DNA of 64,000 bases, from contig NZ_AUFC01000016.1 of NCBI RefSeq assembly GCF_000426305.1, forward strand, positions 20,371-84,370, given 5' to 3'. Made by a program: the position numbers and the translations under genes. Below the pieces are notes generated by a model. The model ran no database searches. It was not told the DNA's origin and was given only the letters and a program-made list of their open reading frames with translations. Below, in pieces: positions 27,595-37,302 of the stretch. Position 1 is the first letter of the stretch, and each line of letters begins with the position of its first letter. The stretch is from Anaerovorax odorimutans DSM 5092. Its GTDB lineage: Bacteria > Bacillota > Clostridia > Peptostreptococcales > Anaerovoracaceae.

Positions 27595-27611
27595 TTGGCA
27601 CGGCAATTGCT
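27595..27611 (+). promoter_or_regulatory. Sigma-54 promoter of the permease gene
   Basis: TTGGCACGGCAATTGCT matches the -24/-12 consensus TTGGCACG-N4-TTGCW in every key base. Transcription would start near 27622, about 54 bases before the chosen start codon. Confidence 0.88.
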
Positions 27612-27675
27612 TTATATATAGGTGAAAATTGAATCATTTAATTTATTATTAAGAAAAAAGAAAGAAGGATTAATT

Positions 27676-29127
27676 ATGAAAGAGTATATGCCTTATGGCG
27701 AAGAAACCCCTTTTTTTAAAGCGGGACCATTTAAGATTCGTCTGCCATTTATTCACTACCGTTTTGAAATAGCAGACTTTATTCAAGGGCTTTTAATGTG
27801 TGCAGTCTGTCTTGGTGCAATACCGCTGTTACAAGATACATTGAATATGCCTTTTGAAATTGCACTTTCAATCGTTATTCTAAATGGATTCCTTTATACT
27901 TGGCATACCTTCCTTGGAGATCCGGTAATTCCGGGATGGATTACTCCTGCTATACCGCTTCTTGTTGCATATTGTTTAACATTTCCAGAGGGTCATGCAA
28001 GAATGCAGGGATTGGTGGCATTTGAAATTACTCTGGGAATATTCGCTATTATTTTAGGATTGACAGGAATTGCAGGAAAGATTATCAGCTTAGTTCCTCC
28101 TGCAATAAAATCAGGAATTATTCTTGGAGCCGGTGTATCAGCTATTTATATGATATTTACAAAAGGCGGAAAATTTGAAGTAATGCCTTACACTACTGCA
28201 ATTTGTTTAATAGTTGCATTTTATCTGCTCTTCTCTAATGGCTTTAAAAGATTAAGTACTAAAAACAAATTTTTTGAAATAATTGCTAATCTTGGTATAC
28301 TCCCTGCTGTACTTATTGCTGTAATAGTTGCTCCAATAGTAGGAGAAAGCGGACTTCCAAATATTGAATTTGGCTTTTCTCATCCTGATTTTGTTGGTCT
28401 TTGGACTGACTGGGTACCATGGGGTGCGGTAGGCTGGCCTTCACCTCTTATGTTCCTACAAGCTATACCAACAGTTCTTGCTATTTATATTGTATTGTTT
28501 GGTGATGTTGTACAAAGTAAAGCTCTTGTTCACGATGCTGATGTAACAAGAGATGATGAAAAGATTGACTATAATCCAAACCGTGCTCACATTATTTTCG
28601 GTATCAGAAACACTATCATGGGTATTATAGGTCCCGATGTTACAATGTGCGGTCCATTATGGGCTGCGATGCAGGTTGTTGTATGTGAACGTTACAAAAA
28701 AGGTAGAAAAAGTATGCAATCTTTATTTGGTGGTGCAGCTTCTTTCAGATTCGGAACATTTGCCGGATATTGGATGCTTCCAATTGTAACTTTAGTAACA
28801 CCGATTTTGTCTGTCGCTCTTGCATTAACAATGATTGTTCAAGGATTTGTAAGCGTAAGAATAGGAGTTCAACAAGCTACAAGCTTTAAAGATTTAGGTA
28901 TAGCAGGCGTTATAGCAGGTGTACTTTTATCAAAAGGCTCAGCATGGGGTCTTGCAGTAGGTATCTTTGCTTGTCTTCTTTGCTATGGTAAAGATTTCTT
29001 TAAGGGAGATACAACTTTTGGACACCTTTGGTCTGGAGAAGTTGAAGCAATGACCATGGAAGATACAAGTCTTATGGATGAAGACAATAATGATTCTTAC
29101 GAAAAAGAATTAGCTGAATCTGTATAG
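27676..29127 (+). CDS. NCS2-like membrane permease under sigma-54 control
   Basis: A 483-residue protein with about 12 hydrophobic segments, resembling xanthine/uracil-type (NCS2-like) permeases. An upstream ATG at 27622 is open, but it would sit at the sigma-54 start of transcription; the ATG at 27676 has GAAGGATT ahead and gives the usual MKEYMPYGEETPFF start. The segment GDPVIPGWITPAIPLLVAY and the later IGPDVTMCGPLWAAMQ look like substrate-path regions. The polar, acidic tail is cytosolic. The substrate is unknown. The convergent kinase and activator very likely control it. Confidence 0.78.
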   Translation: MKEYMPYGEETPFFKAGPFKIRLPFIHYRFEIADFIQGLLMCAVCLGAIPLLQDTLNMPFEIALSIVILNGFLYTWHTFLGDPVIPGWITPAIPLLVAYCLTFPEGHARMQGLVAFEITLGIFAIILGLTGIAGKIISLVPPAIKSGIILGAGVSAIYMIFTKGGKFEVMPYTTAICLIVAFYLLFSNGFKRLSTKNKFFEIIANLGILPAVLIAVIVAPIVGESGLPNIEFGFSHPDFVGLWTDWVPWGAVGWPSPLMFLQAIPTVLAIYIVLFGDVVQSKALVHDADVTRDDEKIDYNPNRAHIIFGIRNTIMGIIGPDVTMCGPLWAAMQVVVCERYKKGRKSMQSLFGGAASFRFGTFAGYWMLPIVTLVTPILSVALALTMIVQGFVSVRIGVQQATSFKDLGIAGVIAGVLLSKGSAWGLAVGIFACLLCYGKDFFKGDTTFGHLWSGEVEAMTMEDTSLMDEDNNDSYEKELAESV

Positions 29128-29160
29128 AATTTAAATAATTACCTCCTCAACAAACTAACA

Positions 29161-29196
29161 AAAAACAGTGCTGATTTCAATTAGCACTGTTTTTTA
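29161..29196 (+). terminator. Two-way terminator between permease and response regulator
   Basis: Hairpin AAAAACAGTGCT / AGCACTGTTTTTT with a 10-base loop and T-run. Confidence 0.85.
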
Positions 29197-29245
29197 TTTC
29201 TCTTAAAAATGTTATACATTTCGTGTTATACCTTAGATTTTATAA

Positions 29246-30604
29246 TTAATCAATCATTTCATATTTTTGAAGCTTTCTGTGAAGAGATCTTCTGCTTATG
29301 CCTAATGCCAAGGCTGCCTTTGTTTTATTTCCGTTACATTCTTGCAGCGCTTTTTGTATTACTTCTTTCTCCTTTGTATCAATTGCTGTATTTAATAATG
29401 GTTCCCCATCATCAAAATCAACATAGTTTTTGTCACTTTCGCGTATTTCAACAGGTAAGCAATCAATATTAATCCTTGATCCTGAAGATATAACTACACA
29501 GCGTTCTATTATATTTTCTAATTCCCTAATATTGCCCGGCCAATTATATCTCTTTAAACATTCCAATGCATCATTATCCATTATCTTAGGTTTATTAATA
29601 CCTGAAATATTTGCTGAACTTTCAAGAAAATAATTGATTAAATCTTCAATATCTTCATGACGTTCCCTTAAAGGAGGAAGATGAATAGGAACAACATTAA
29701 GTCTATAATATAAATCTTCTCTAAAATTCCCCTTTTTTACTTCTTTTAACAGATTTTTATTTGTTGCAGCTATAATGCGTACATCCGTTACAATACTTTT
29801 TAAACCTCCAAGCCTTTCAAAGGATTTTTCCTGAAGTACTCTTAATAATTTAACTTGCAGTGAAGGAGATATATCTCCAATTTCGTCAAGAAAAATAGTG
29901 CCTGTATCGGCAAATTCAAATCGGCCAGGCTTTGAGGATACTGCTCCGGTAAAAGCACCCTTTTCATATCCAAAAAGCTCACTTTCCAATAAATTATCCG
30001 GTATTGCACCGCAATTTACCTTTATAAGGGGATTATCACATCGAGAACTCCAACGATGAATAGCAGAGGAAATAACCTCTTTACCCGTTCCTGTTTCACC
30101 TGTAAGAAGAACTGTTGCACTGGTACCTGCAACCTGCTTAGCCATTTTTAAAATTTTCTGCATTTTAGGACTTTTACTTTTTTCTTTGAATCCTTCACGA
30201 GAATTGTTTTGGTTTGATAAGTAATTATATCCATGATGACCTGAAATAGTAAGCTTTTTAACAGCTGTAAGGATTTCTGAAAAGTCAAAGGGTTTTGTGA
30301 CATAATCCTGAGCACCACTTTTTAAGGCATCAATTGCTGTTTCAGTGGTAGCAAAGGCTGTTATGAGTATAAAACCAACATCAGGTTCAATTTCTTTAAC
30401 CTTATGTAAAAATTCAATACCATTCATTTTCGGCATTTTTATATCACTTATAATAATGTCAATGTTAGTTGTCTGAAATAATTCTAAACCTTCCATACCA
30501 TCACAGGCAGTATATACGCGATACCCTTCCTTAGAAAGGATTTTACTTAACAGCTGTCGTACATTTAACTCATCATCAACAACCAGTATATTTGTTTGTT
30601 CCAT
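29246..30604 (-). CDS. Sigma-54-dependent response regulator (NtrC/AtoC family)
   Basis: A 452-residue activator with receiver domain (Asp54 as phosphorylation site, DD at 10-11), AAA+ domain with Walker A GETGTGKE and the GAFTGA loop that contacts sigma-54, and a Fis-type helix-turn-helix at the C terminus (NKTKAALALGISRRSLHRKL). It lies 3 bases after the sensor kinase gene. Its target is most likely the permease promoter at 27595. Ligand class cannot be inferred. Confidence 0.94.
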   Translation of the reverse strand: MEQTNILVVDDELNVRQLLSKILSKEGYRVYTACDGMEGLELFQTTNIDIIISDIKMPKMNGIEFLHKVKEIEPDVGFILITAFATTETAIDALKSGAQDYVTKPFDFSEILTAVKKLTISGHHGYNYLSNQNNSREGFKEKSKSPKMQKILKMAKQVAGTSATVLLTGETGTGKEVISSAIHRWSSRCDNPLIKVNCGAIPDNLLESELFGYEKGAFTGAVSSKPGRFEFADTGTIFLDEIGDISPSLQVKLLRVLQEKSFERLGGLKSIVTDVRIIAATNKNLLKEVKKGNFREDLYYRLNVVPIHLPPLRERHEDIEDLINYFLESSANISGINKPKIMDNDALECLKRYNWPGNIRELENIIERCVVISSGSRINIDCLPVEIRESDKNYVDFDDGEPLLNTAIDTKEKEVIQKALQECNGNKTKAALALGISRRSLHRKLQKYEMID

Positions 30605-30607
30605 TAA

Positions 30608-32431
30608 TTATTCCTCCTGCGCTTCCTTTGGATGGGTTGATTCAACAGCTTGCAGCAATATGGTGAATTTCGTCATTTCACCCACAACACTTTCCACCTC
30701 TAAAATACCCTTATGAGCTTCTACCATTCTGGACGAAATAGCTAATCCCATTCCAACTCCCGTATCTTTTGTGGTAAAGAATGGCTGAAATATTTTTTCT
30801 GACATTTCAATAGGAATTCCTATGCCATTATCTCTGATTTCAAGATAAACCATTTTTCTCTGATAACTGTAACCTGTTCTTATATCAATAGTTCCCCCAT
30901 CTGGCATAGCTTGAGTGGCATTAAGAATTAAATTTAAAATAACCGGTTCAAACAATTCTGCATCTAACATTACATGGGGAATATCCTTAAAAGTAGTATT
31001 TATTCTAATATTTTTAGGTAAATCTGTCTTAGTTAAATTAATTACATATGTTACAAGCTCTCTTAAATCAACCTCTTTAAGTTCAGGCATTTTTGGTCTT
31101 GCAAAGTTTAAAAATCTATCTAACATAAGTGTCAGTCTATCTGTTTCATGCATGATGATATCAAGTTCATCAAGATCCATACCTTTTTCAGATAATTCAA
31201 GATCTACAAGCTGAGCATATCCTCTTATACTGGTAAGAGGATTCTTTATTTCATGTGCAAGACTTGCTGACATTTCTCCCAAGGATTCAAGATTCTTGGC
31301 ACGATTTGTACTTTCCTCAAAACGTTCTATATCTTGAATTCTTCTAAAAACGCATACTGCACCGATAACTTCATTTTTTAAACCAAACTGAATATTAATG
31401 CTATATAAAATAGGAATTTTTACTCCTTCAATATTATAAATTTCTGCAAGGGTTTTTAACTGTAAGCTTCCTTTTGCCAAACATCTTCTTAATGCCTCAA
31501 TTATAGGCTTGATTTCCTTTGGTATAGGGTTTTTAATATCTAAACCAAGGACTTCCTCCGCCTTAAGTCCCATTAGCTCTTCTGCCACTTCATTAAATGT
31601 GGTAATCTCACCAATATTGTTAATACTGATAATTCCACCTGGCAAATTATCATAAGCCTGTTCCACATATTCCATAATTTCCTGCATAGAAGCTGCCTCA
31701 CCAGATTTTGCAAGAACCTGCCGCATAGTAGATTTTAAATTATTCAGCATAGTATTAAAGGACTGAGCAATATCAGAAAGTTCATCTTTATTTTTAGTTA
31801 CAATTTCATGACTTATATCACCCTCTGCAATTTGTGCAGCCGCAATAGATAAAGCTTTAATAGGGTTTGTAATGGAATAGGTAAGTTTCTTTGATATCTG
31901 CCATAATATGAATAAAAACAAAGTAATTAAAGTTATTACAATAGTTTTAATATTATTAATATTGCCAAAAGCCATTGGGAAGTTTTCTTCTGAGCATACA
32001 AACCAATCCTCAAGTCCGGAGATCTTGCTTAATGAACATAATCCAACGATATAATCTTGCCCGTTTTTATATATATATTGTTGTTGACTCTGTCCTCTGT
32101 AGTTTAAATTATAGGGTTTCTCTTCATCATTATAACCTATGGTATCTCCTGATTTATTAATCAAAAATGTTAAATCTAATGCGTCTTCAGATAAACCACT
32201 GTTAGTTGAAATATAAGCATAACATTCTTCTGGAGATACTTTTTCACCAGAATCAAAGTTGGATTTAATAAGTTGTGAAAGTAAGATAGTTCGCTCTTCA
32301 AGTGCTGCTTCTTTCATATTTTTTCCAACATTTTCGACCCCTGCTACAAGTATATAGCTTATTACTATCAGTAAACTTACTGCTAATGCAACAAGAAAAA
32401 ACATGGTTCTTGTTTGAATAGATCTAAACAT
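30608..32431 (-). CDS. Membrane sensor histidine kinase
   Basis: A 607-residue kinase: transmembrane segments at about 9-31 and 155-178 around an extracytoplasmic sensor domain, HAMP (about 180-232), PAS (about 255-365), then HisKA with the phospho-acceptor His in SLAHEIKNPLTSIRGYA, and an ATPase domain with N, G1 (DNGIGIP) and G2 (TGVGMGLAIS) boxes. It is transcribed before and with the NtrC-type regulator. The partner permease suggests that it senses a substrate outside the cell. Confidence 0.93.
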   Translation of the reverse strand: MFRSIQTRTMFFLVALAVSLLIVISYILVAGVENVGKNMKEAALEERTILLSQLIKSNFDSGEKVSPEECYAYISTNSGLSEDALDLTFLINKSGDTIGYNDEEKPYNLNYRGQSQQQYIYKNGQDYIVGLCSLSKISGLEDWFVCSEENFPMAFGNINNIKTIVITLITLFLFILWQISKKLTYSITNPIKALSIAAAQIAEGDISHEIVTKNKDELSDIAQSFNTMLNNLKSTMRQVLAKSGEAASMQEIMEYVEQAYDNLPGGIISINNIGEITTFNEVAEELMGLKAEEVLGLDIKNPIPKEIKPIIEALRRCLAKGSLQLKTLAEIYNIEGVKIPILYSINIQFGLKNEVIGAVCVFRRIQDIERFEESTNRAKNLESLGEMSASLAHEIKNPLTSIRGYAQLVDLELSEKGMDLDELDIIMHETDRLTLMLDRFLNFARPKMPELKEVDLRELVTYVINLTKTDLPKNIRINTTFKDIPHVMLDAELFEPVILNLILNATQAMPDGGTIDIRTGYSYQRKMVYLEIRDNGIGIPIEMSEKIFQPFFTTKDTGVGMGLAISSRMVEAHKGILEVESVVGEMTKFTILLQAVESTHPKEAQEE

Positions 32432-32625
32432 ATTAAATACCTTTCTAATAAATGGTACTATTAATGATTAAACTGAAATAAGATAAAATATATTACATTG
32501 CTGTTAATTAGAGCAACGAATATATAGTAATTAAGATATCAGTTTTACCTGGTTTATAATACTGTTAATTATAATATATTTACAGATAACATTCAGATAT
32601 TTATATTATCTTACCTTAAAGCTAA

Positions 32626-33879
32626 TTAACGACTGTTAATAATTGAAATAACTTCTTTTAAAGGTAATCCTAATTCTTTTGCAATTTTTACACAATCATC
32701 AAGCTCCGGTTTGAATTTATCTTTGCCATTCATCTTAGAAACTTTTGCTCTTATAGGGCCAAAGGATGTTGATATTATTCTAATATCTCTGTCTAATACC
32801 ATTCTGTTTGTTTCATTAACCCTAATTCCTAGAGTTCCCGTTTCGGAAAAAATTATAGCTGATAACTTTTCTGAATCTTCTTTTTTGCATATTACACTAA
32901 GTATCACTCCCGGTCTATTTTTCTTCATGTGAATTGGTATAAAATAAACGTCTAATGCACCTGCATCCATAAGTTTATCAAAGACATAGCCGAGAACCTC
33001 AGACGAACAGTCATCTATATTTGTTTCCATTATTAAGACTTTATCATCTTTAACATCTCCGTAATTACTTATTATATCTTTATCTCCATATCCAAGAACT
33101 ACCCTAAGTGCATTTAATCTACCTGTTTCTGTTTTCCCGAAACCATATCCGACTTTTTCCACCTGCATTGGAGGCATTTTTCCGCAACTCTCTTTTAATG
33201 TTTTTAATATACCAAAGCCTGTAGGGGTAACAAGTTCTGCCTGAACATCTTCCGTAATTACTGTTATTCCACTGTCTTTCATCATTTGAACTACTGCAGG
33301 TACAGGAATGGGTAATCTACCATGCTGACAATCAACAAAACCCTGACCATCATGTACAGGCGAGCAGACTATTTCATCAACTCCAAGCATGTCAATACAA
33401 ATGGCAGTCCCTACAATATCAACAATAGAATCAACTGCGCCCACTTCATGAAAATGTACTTCACCTAAGCTTTTGCCATGAACCACTGCTTCTGCCTTGG
33501 CAATTTCTGTAAAAATTTCAATTGCTATTTTTTTTGAATTCTCAGAAATATCACTGCTGTTTATAATATGACTTATATCTGTTAAACTTCGTTCCCTGTT
33601 ATTATGATGATGGTGGTGGTGATTATTATTTTGTTCATCGTTACTATGGTCATGATGATAATGTTCGCAATTTATGTCGCCATTTAAAACAACTTTTACA
33701 TCTGTTCCTGAAATTGAAAATCTATTTACTTTTTTAATTTCAATCTCATATCCTCTTACTCCCAGCTTTTTTATTTCTTCTATTACCTTTTTTTCATCCA
33801 ATCCTAAATCTACTAATGCAGCAATAGTCATATCGCCGCTTATTCCTGCAAAGCAATCAAAGTACAAAATTTTTTCCAT
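32626..33879 (-). CDS. larC: Nickel insertion protein LarC
   Basis: CTP-dependent cyclometallase that puts nickel into the pincer nucleotide cofactor of lactate racemase and relatives. A single 417-residue frame: DCFAGISGDMTIAALVDLG at the N terminus, then a histidine-rich stretch (around residues 75-95) likely to hold nickel, FHEVGAVDSIVDIVG, and ETNIDDCSSEVLGY in the C-terminal half. In Lactobacillus the gene needs a programmed frameshift; here it is continuous. It closes the larE-larB-larC run, 17 bases after larB. Confidence 0.93.
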   Translation of the reverse strand: MEKILYFDCFAGISGDMTIAALVDLGLDEKKVIEEIKKLGVRGYEIEIKKVNRFSISGTDVKVVLNGDINCEHYHHDHSNDEQNNNHHHHHHNNRERSLTDISHIINSSDISENSKKIAIEIFTEIAKAEAVVHGKSLGEVHFHEVGAVDSIVDIVGTAICIDMLGVDEIVCSPVHDGQGFVDCQHGRLPIPVPAVVQMMKDSGITVITEDVQAELVTPTGFGILKTLKESCGKMPPMQVEKVGYGFGKTETGRLNALRVVLGYGDKDIISNYGDVKDDKVLIMETNIDDCSSEVLGYVFDKLMDAGALDVYFIPIHMKKNRPGVILSVICKKEDSEKLSAIIFSETGTLGIRVNETNRMVLDRDIRIISTSFGPIRAKVSKMNGKDKFKPELDDCVKIAKELGLPLKEVISIINSR

Positions 33880-33896
33880 AATTATCCCCTCTTTTA

Positions 33897-34643
33897 TTAC
33901 AATCTATTAATATTAGATGCCAGATATCCTGCTCCGAATCCATTATCAATATTTACAACTCCAACTCCTGCAGCACAGCTGTTAAGCATTGTAAGTAATG
34001 CAGAAATTCCACCAAAAGAAGCTCCATACCCTATACTAGTAGGAACTGCAATAACCGGTTTATCCACAAGTCCTCCAACAACGCTGGCTAAAGCACCTTC
34101 CATTCCTGCAACAACAATTACTACATTTGCACTTCTGATTTTATCAATCCTAGCAAACAGTCTATGAATTCCTGCTACGCCCACATCATATATTCTTTCA
34201 ACTTTATTTCCTATAATTTCAGCAGTAACAGCTGCCTCTTCTGCTACAGGTATATCCGCAGTTCCCGCAGTTACCACTGCAATAACCTTGTTATTAGTCT
34301 TTATTTCCTGCTTTTTTACGACTATCACTTTGGGGATTTCATAATAAAAAGCATCTTCTGCTACCTCTTTTACTTTATCAAAGATTTCTTTTGAAGCTCT
34401 TGTTGCTATAATATTTGAATTATTCCTCATCATTTTCTCTATAATTTGGGTTACTTGCTCTTTAGTCTTACCTTGACAAAAAATAACCTCCGGATATCCT
34501 GTTCTTAAATTTCTATGCTGATCAATTTTTACAAATTCTAAATCCTGAAAGGGTAAATCTTTTAATTTTTCCATGGCCTCTTTCGGTAATGTTTCTCCTG
34601 TCGCTACTTGATTCAAAATTTTCTCTAAATAAGCATTGTCCAT
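33897..34643 (-). CDS. larB: Nicotinate-nucleotide carboxylase/hydrolase LarB
   Basis: First enzyme of the nickel-pincer cofactor pathway: carboxylates nicotinic acid adenine dinucleotide and hydrolyses the phosphoanhydride. The AIR-carboxylase-like core shows TAGTADIPVAEEAA, GVAGIHRL and GMEGALASVVGGLVDKP. At 248 residues it has normal length. It lies between larE and larC with gaps of 18 and 17 bases. Confidence 0.93.
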   Translation of the reverse strand: MDNAYLEKILNQVATGETLPKEAMEKLKDLPFQDLEFVKIDQHRNLRTGYPEVIFCQGKTKEQVTQIIEKMMRNNSNIIATRASKEIFDKVKEVAEDAFYYEIPKVIVVKKQEIKTNNKVIAVVTAGTADIPVAEEAAVTAEIIGNKVERIYDVGVAGIHRLFARIDKIRSANVVIVVAGMEGALASVVGGLVDKPVIAVPTSIGYGASFGGISALLTMLNSCAAGVGVVNIDNGFGAGYLASNINRL

Positions 34644-34661
34644 CTTTAATCTCCATTAATT

Positions 34662-35483
34662 TTATCTATGTGTAACAATATTATAATTTTTTATATCTAT
34701 ATTCAAATTTCCCATTTTATATCCAGCTAAATCTAATGCTGCGTATTTAAAACCGTTATCCAAAGCAATTTTATTAACTTTATTCATTAAATCAATACTA
34801 AAAAATTTCTCTCTATCCTCAGGTAAAACCTCAATTCTGGCAACATTCCCGTGATCCCTTACTCTTACTTGTAAAAACCCTAATCTATGAAGTTCTTCTT
34901 CTATAATTCCTATTCTTTCTAATCTTTCTAAAGTAATTTCTTCTCCATAAGGTATCCTTGTTGCAAGACAAGCGTATGCAGGTTTATTCCAGACTGAGAG
35001 GCCCCTGTCCTTCAATGCTTTTCTGATTTCTTCCTTTGTTAAGTAAGCTTCTCTTAATGGACTTACAATGCCCATTTCTTCCAAAGCCTTTATTCCGGGT
35101 CTGTAATCATATGTATCATCTGCATTAGTTCCGTCGGCTACAATACTTATGCCATTCCTACAAGCAGTCTTTTGCAGTATTGTAAATATACTCTTTTTAC
35201 AATTATAGCACCGATTTACTGTATTTTCACTAAATCCATCAAGTTCTTCCAATGATATGTCAACCTTTATATGATAAATACCTTGTTTTTTACAAAATTC
35301 ATCTGCCTCTTTTATCTCTTCCTTTGAAAAAGCCGGGGAATTTACTGTTATGGCTGTTACATTATCTTTTAGTATTTCATGGGCAAAATAAAGTAAAAAG
35401 GTACTGTCTACACCACCTGAAAAAGCTATTGCAAACTTCTTATATTTTTTTATTATCTCTTCTAATTTTTTTAGTTTGTCCAT
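34662..35483 (-). CDS. larE: Sulfur-donating protein LarE
   Basis: ATP-pyrophosphatase-type enzyme that activates the pincer precursor and gives up sulfur to it. The PP-loop AFSGGVDSTFLL (residues 19-30) and NRCYNCKKSIF are typical; the cysteine in AYACLATRIPYG is a candidate sulfur donor, as known for LarE. At 273 residues it has normal length. It starts 16 bases after rnhB, so the lar genes share a transcript with rbgA-rnhB. No larA racemase is in the window. Confidence 0.92.
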   Translation of the reverse strand: MDKLKKLEEIIKKYKKFAIAFSGGVDSTFLLYFAHEILKDNVTAITVNSPAFSKEEIKEADEFCKKQGIYHIKVDISLEELDGFSENTVNRCYNCKKSIFTILQKTACRNGISIVADGTNADDTYDYRPGIKALEEMGIVSPLREAYLTKEEIRKALKDRGLSVWNKPAYACLATRIPYGEEITLERLERIGIIEEELHRLGFLQVRVRDHGNVARIEVLPEDREKFFSIDLMNKVNKIALDNGFKYAALDLAGYKMGNLNIDIKNYNIVTHR

Positions 35484-35499
35484 ACTTCTTATCCTTAAA

Positions 35500-36165
35500 C
35501 TATAATGATTTTCTTAAGTATTTTTTTAAAAATGTCATTCTATGTAACTTGCATATGCCAAATTCATCTAATCCTTTATAATGGGCTTTTGTTCCATAAC
35601 CTTTGTTTTTATCAAAGGCATAATAAGGAAATTCTTTATGATATTCCTGCATCATTCTATCCCTTGTCACTTTAGCTAGAATTGAGGCAGCTGCAATTGA
35701 AACACTCTTTGTATCTCCTTTTATAATACCCGTCTGAGCAATACTCATATCTTTTAAAGTAAGCGCATCTATTAAAATATGTTCTATACTTAAAGTATAT
35801 ATTTTATTTATTTTTGAGTTTACCTGCTCTATAGCGTCTTTCATTGCTATTTTTGTTGCTTCAAGTATATTAATTTCATCTATTATCAAATTATCAATAA
35901 TTCCAATGCCATAACAAATAGAATTATCTATTATTTGGTCATATAACAACTCTCTCTTTTTTTCTGAAAGCTTTTTTGAATCATCAATACCCAATACATG
36001 AAAATCTTTAGGTAAAATAACTGCCGCTGCCACAACAGGGCCTGCTAACGGTCCTCTTCCCACTTCATCAACCCCAGCAATATAATTAATTCCTTTTGAA
36101 TATAATTCTTCTTCAAAGACTTTCATATCTACCAATTTCTTATATAATTTTTCTTCTTTTGTCAT
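35500..36165 (-). CDS. rnhB: Ribonuclease HII
   Basis: Removes ribonucleotides from RNA-DNA hybrids. The catalytic DEDD set is visible: GVDEVGRGPLAGPVVAAAV at about 30-48, IDALTL in the middle, and RDRMMQEY later. At 221 residues it has normal length. It overlaps rbgA by four bases, the usual Firmicutes pair. Confidence 0.94.
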   Translation of the reverse strand: MTKEEKLYKKLVDMKVFEEELYSKGINYIAGVDEVGRGPLAGPVVAAAVILPKDFHVLGIDDSKKLSEKKRELLYDQIIDNSICYGIGIIDNLIIDEINILEATKIAMKDAIEQVNSKINKIYTLSIEHILIDALTLKDMSIAQTGIIKGDTKSVSIAAASILAKVTRDRMMQEYHKEFPYYAFDKNKGYGTKAHYKGLDEFGICKLHRMTFLKKYLRKSL

Positions 36166-37007
36166 TCTTTTACCTTAGGTCTTTCCAAGGAAATGCTACC
36201 TATCATACCGGCTCTGAATTCATCCATTACTGTTCTCCCTGTTCTCTCATAATCAATTTTATTGCCTGATTGAATAAAGCCACGTTTTTTTGCTATTTTT
36301 TCCATAGTATCTAAAGGAAGTTCTCCTAATTCTTCCAGTTTATATCTTTCCATTAAAAGATTAGGATATTCTTTTTGCAAAACAGTAATTAACTCCAGCG
36401 CCAAAGTAGCTATATCTAAAACCTCATCTTTTATAGATCCACAAAAAGCCAAGTTTAAACCTGCTTTAGGGTCTTCAAATTTAGGCCATAAAATTCCCGG
36501 TGTGTCTAAAAGCTGCATATCATTGCCTAAATTTATCCACTGTTTACCTTTAGTAACTCCCGGTTTATTCCCTGTCTTTGTACTTTTCTTTTTTGTTAGT
36601 CTGTTAATCAAAGAAGATTTTCCAACATTGGGTACTCCAACAATCATCATTCTAAGAGGCTTTTTACGAATATTTCCTTCATTTTTTTTGTTTTGTATTG
36701 ATGTAAGAAGCTTAAGTAACTGCTGTACTCCGCTTCCGGACATGCAATTCATAGATAGTACATAATAACCTAACTCTTTAAAATGCTCTATCCATAAATT
36801 ATTTGTTTTAATATCAGCTAGATCATTTTTATTTAAAATTATAATTCTCTTTTTATTTTTCACAAGTTCATCAATAATAGGATTACGACTGGAAATAGGA
36901 ATACGTGCATCGATAACTTCAATTACCGCATCTACCATTTTAAGACTTTCCTGTATTAACTCTCTTGTCTTTTTCATATGTCCCGGGTACCAGTTAATAT
37001 TTTCCAT
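36162..37007 (-). CDS. rbgA: Ribosome biogenesis GTPase RbgA (YlqF)
   Basis: Circularly permuted GTPase needed for late 50S assembly. The G motifs appear in permuted order: NKNDLAD (G4) at about residue 59, then [14 protein letters not shown] (G1) at about 124, and DTPGI (G3). A C-terminal helical domain follows. At 281 residues it has normal length. In most Firmicutes it follows rplS directly; here a plus-strand gene lies in between. Confidence 0.95.
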   Translation of the reverse strand: MENINWYPGHMKKTRELIQESLKMVDAVIEVIDARIPISSRNPIIDELVKNKKRIIILNKNDLADIKTNNLWIEHFKELGYYVLSMNCMSGSGVQQLLKLLTSIQNKKNEGNIRKKPLRMMIVGVPNVGKSSLINRLTKKKSTKTGNKPGVTKGKQWINLGNDMQLLDTPGILWPKFEDPKAGLNLAFCGSIKDEVLDIATLALELITVLQKEYPNLLMERYKLEELGELPLDTMEKIAKKRGFIQSGNKIDYERTGRTVMDEFRAGMIGSISLERPKVKE

Positions 37008-37302
37008 AGCTTCTCCTTTGCGTAGTTACTTAAAATAAAAATTTAAGAATCTAATACTGATAAATATCAATAGATTTTTTATATTTCATTAAATTTTAGT
37101 ATCATCGGTTTCTTATTAATTATAACAATAAAAAAGTGACCTTGCCACTACTCAAATAATATTTACCATAAAAAAACAGAAACGCCATTAGTAAAAAAGA
37201 TTAAATTATCTTGTATTGACATATATACGTATGAAAAATACTTCAACATAGTATTAAAAAATAAAAATATTTTCCGATATAATAAAGAAGGGGTGAATAA
37301 AT
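37008..37302. other. Intergenic region upstream of the 37303 gene
   Basis: AT-rich, no gene seen. Near its right end TAAA (37255) and CCGATAT (37274) are spaced about 15 bases apart, which weakly resembles a flagellar-type (sigma-28) promoter for the 37303 gene. Confidence 0.3.

Noticed and set aside
27622..27675. Start of the permease at 27622
   Set aside because: It would lie at the sigma-54 transcription start without a leader; the ATG at 27676 has a ribosome site.
32626..33879. Frameshift in larC as in Lactobacillus
   Set aside because: The frame is continuous over 417 codons, and both halves read through.
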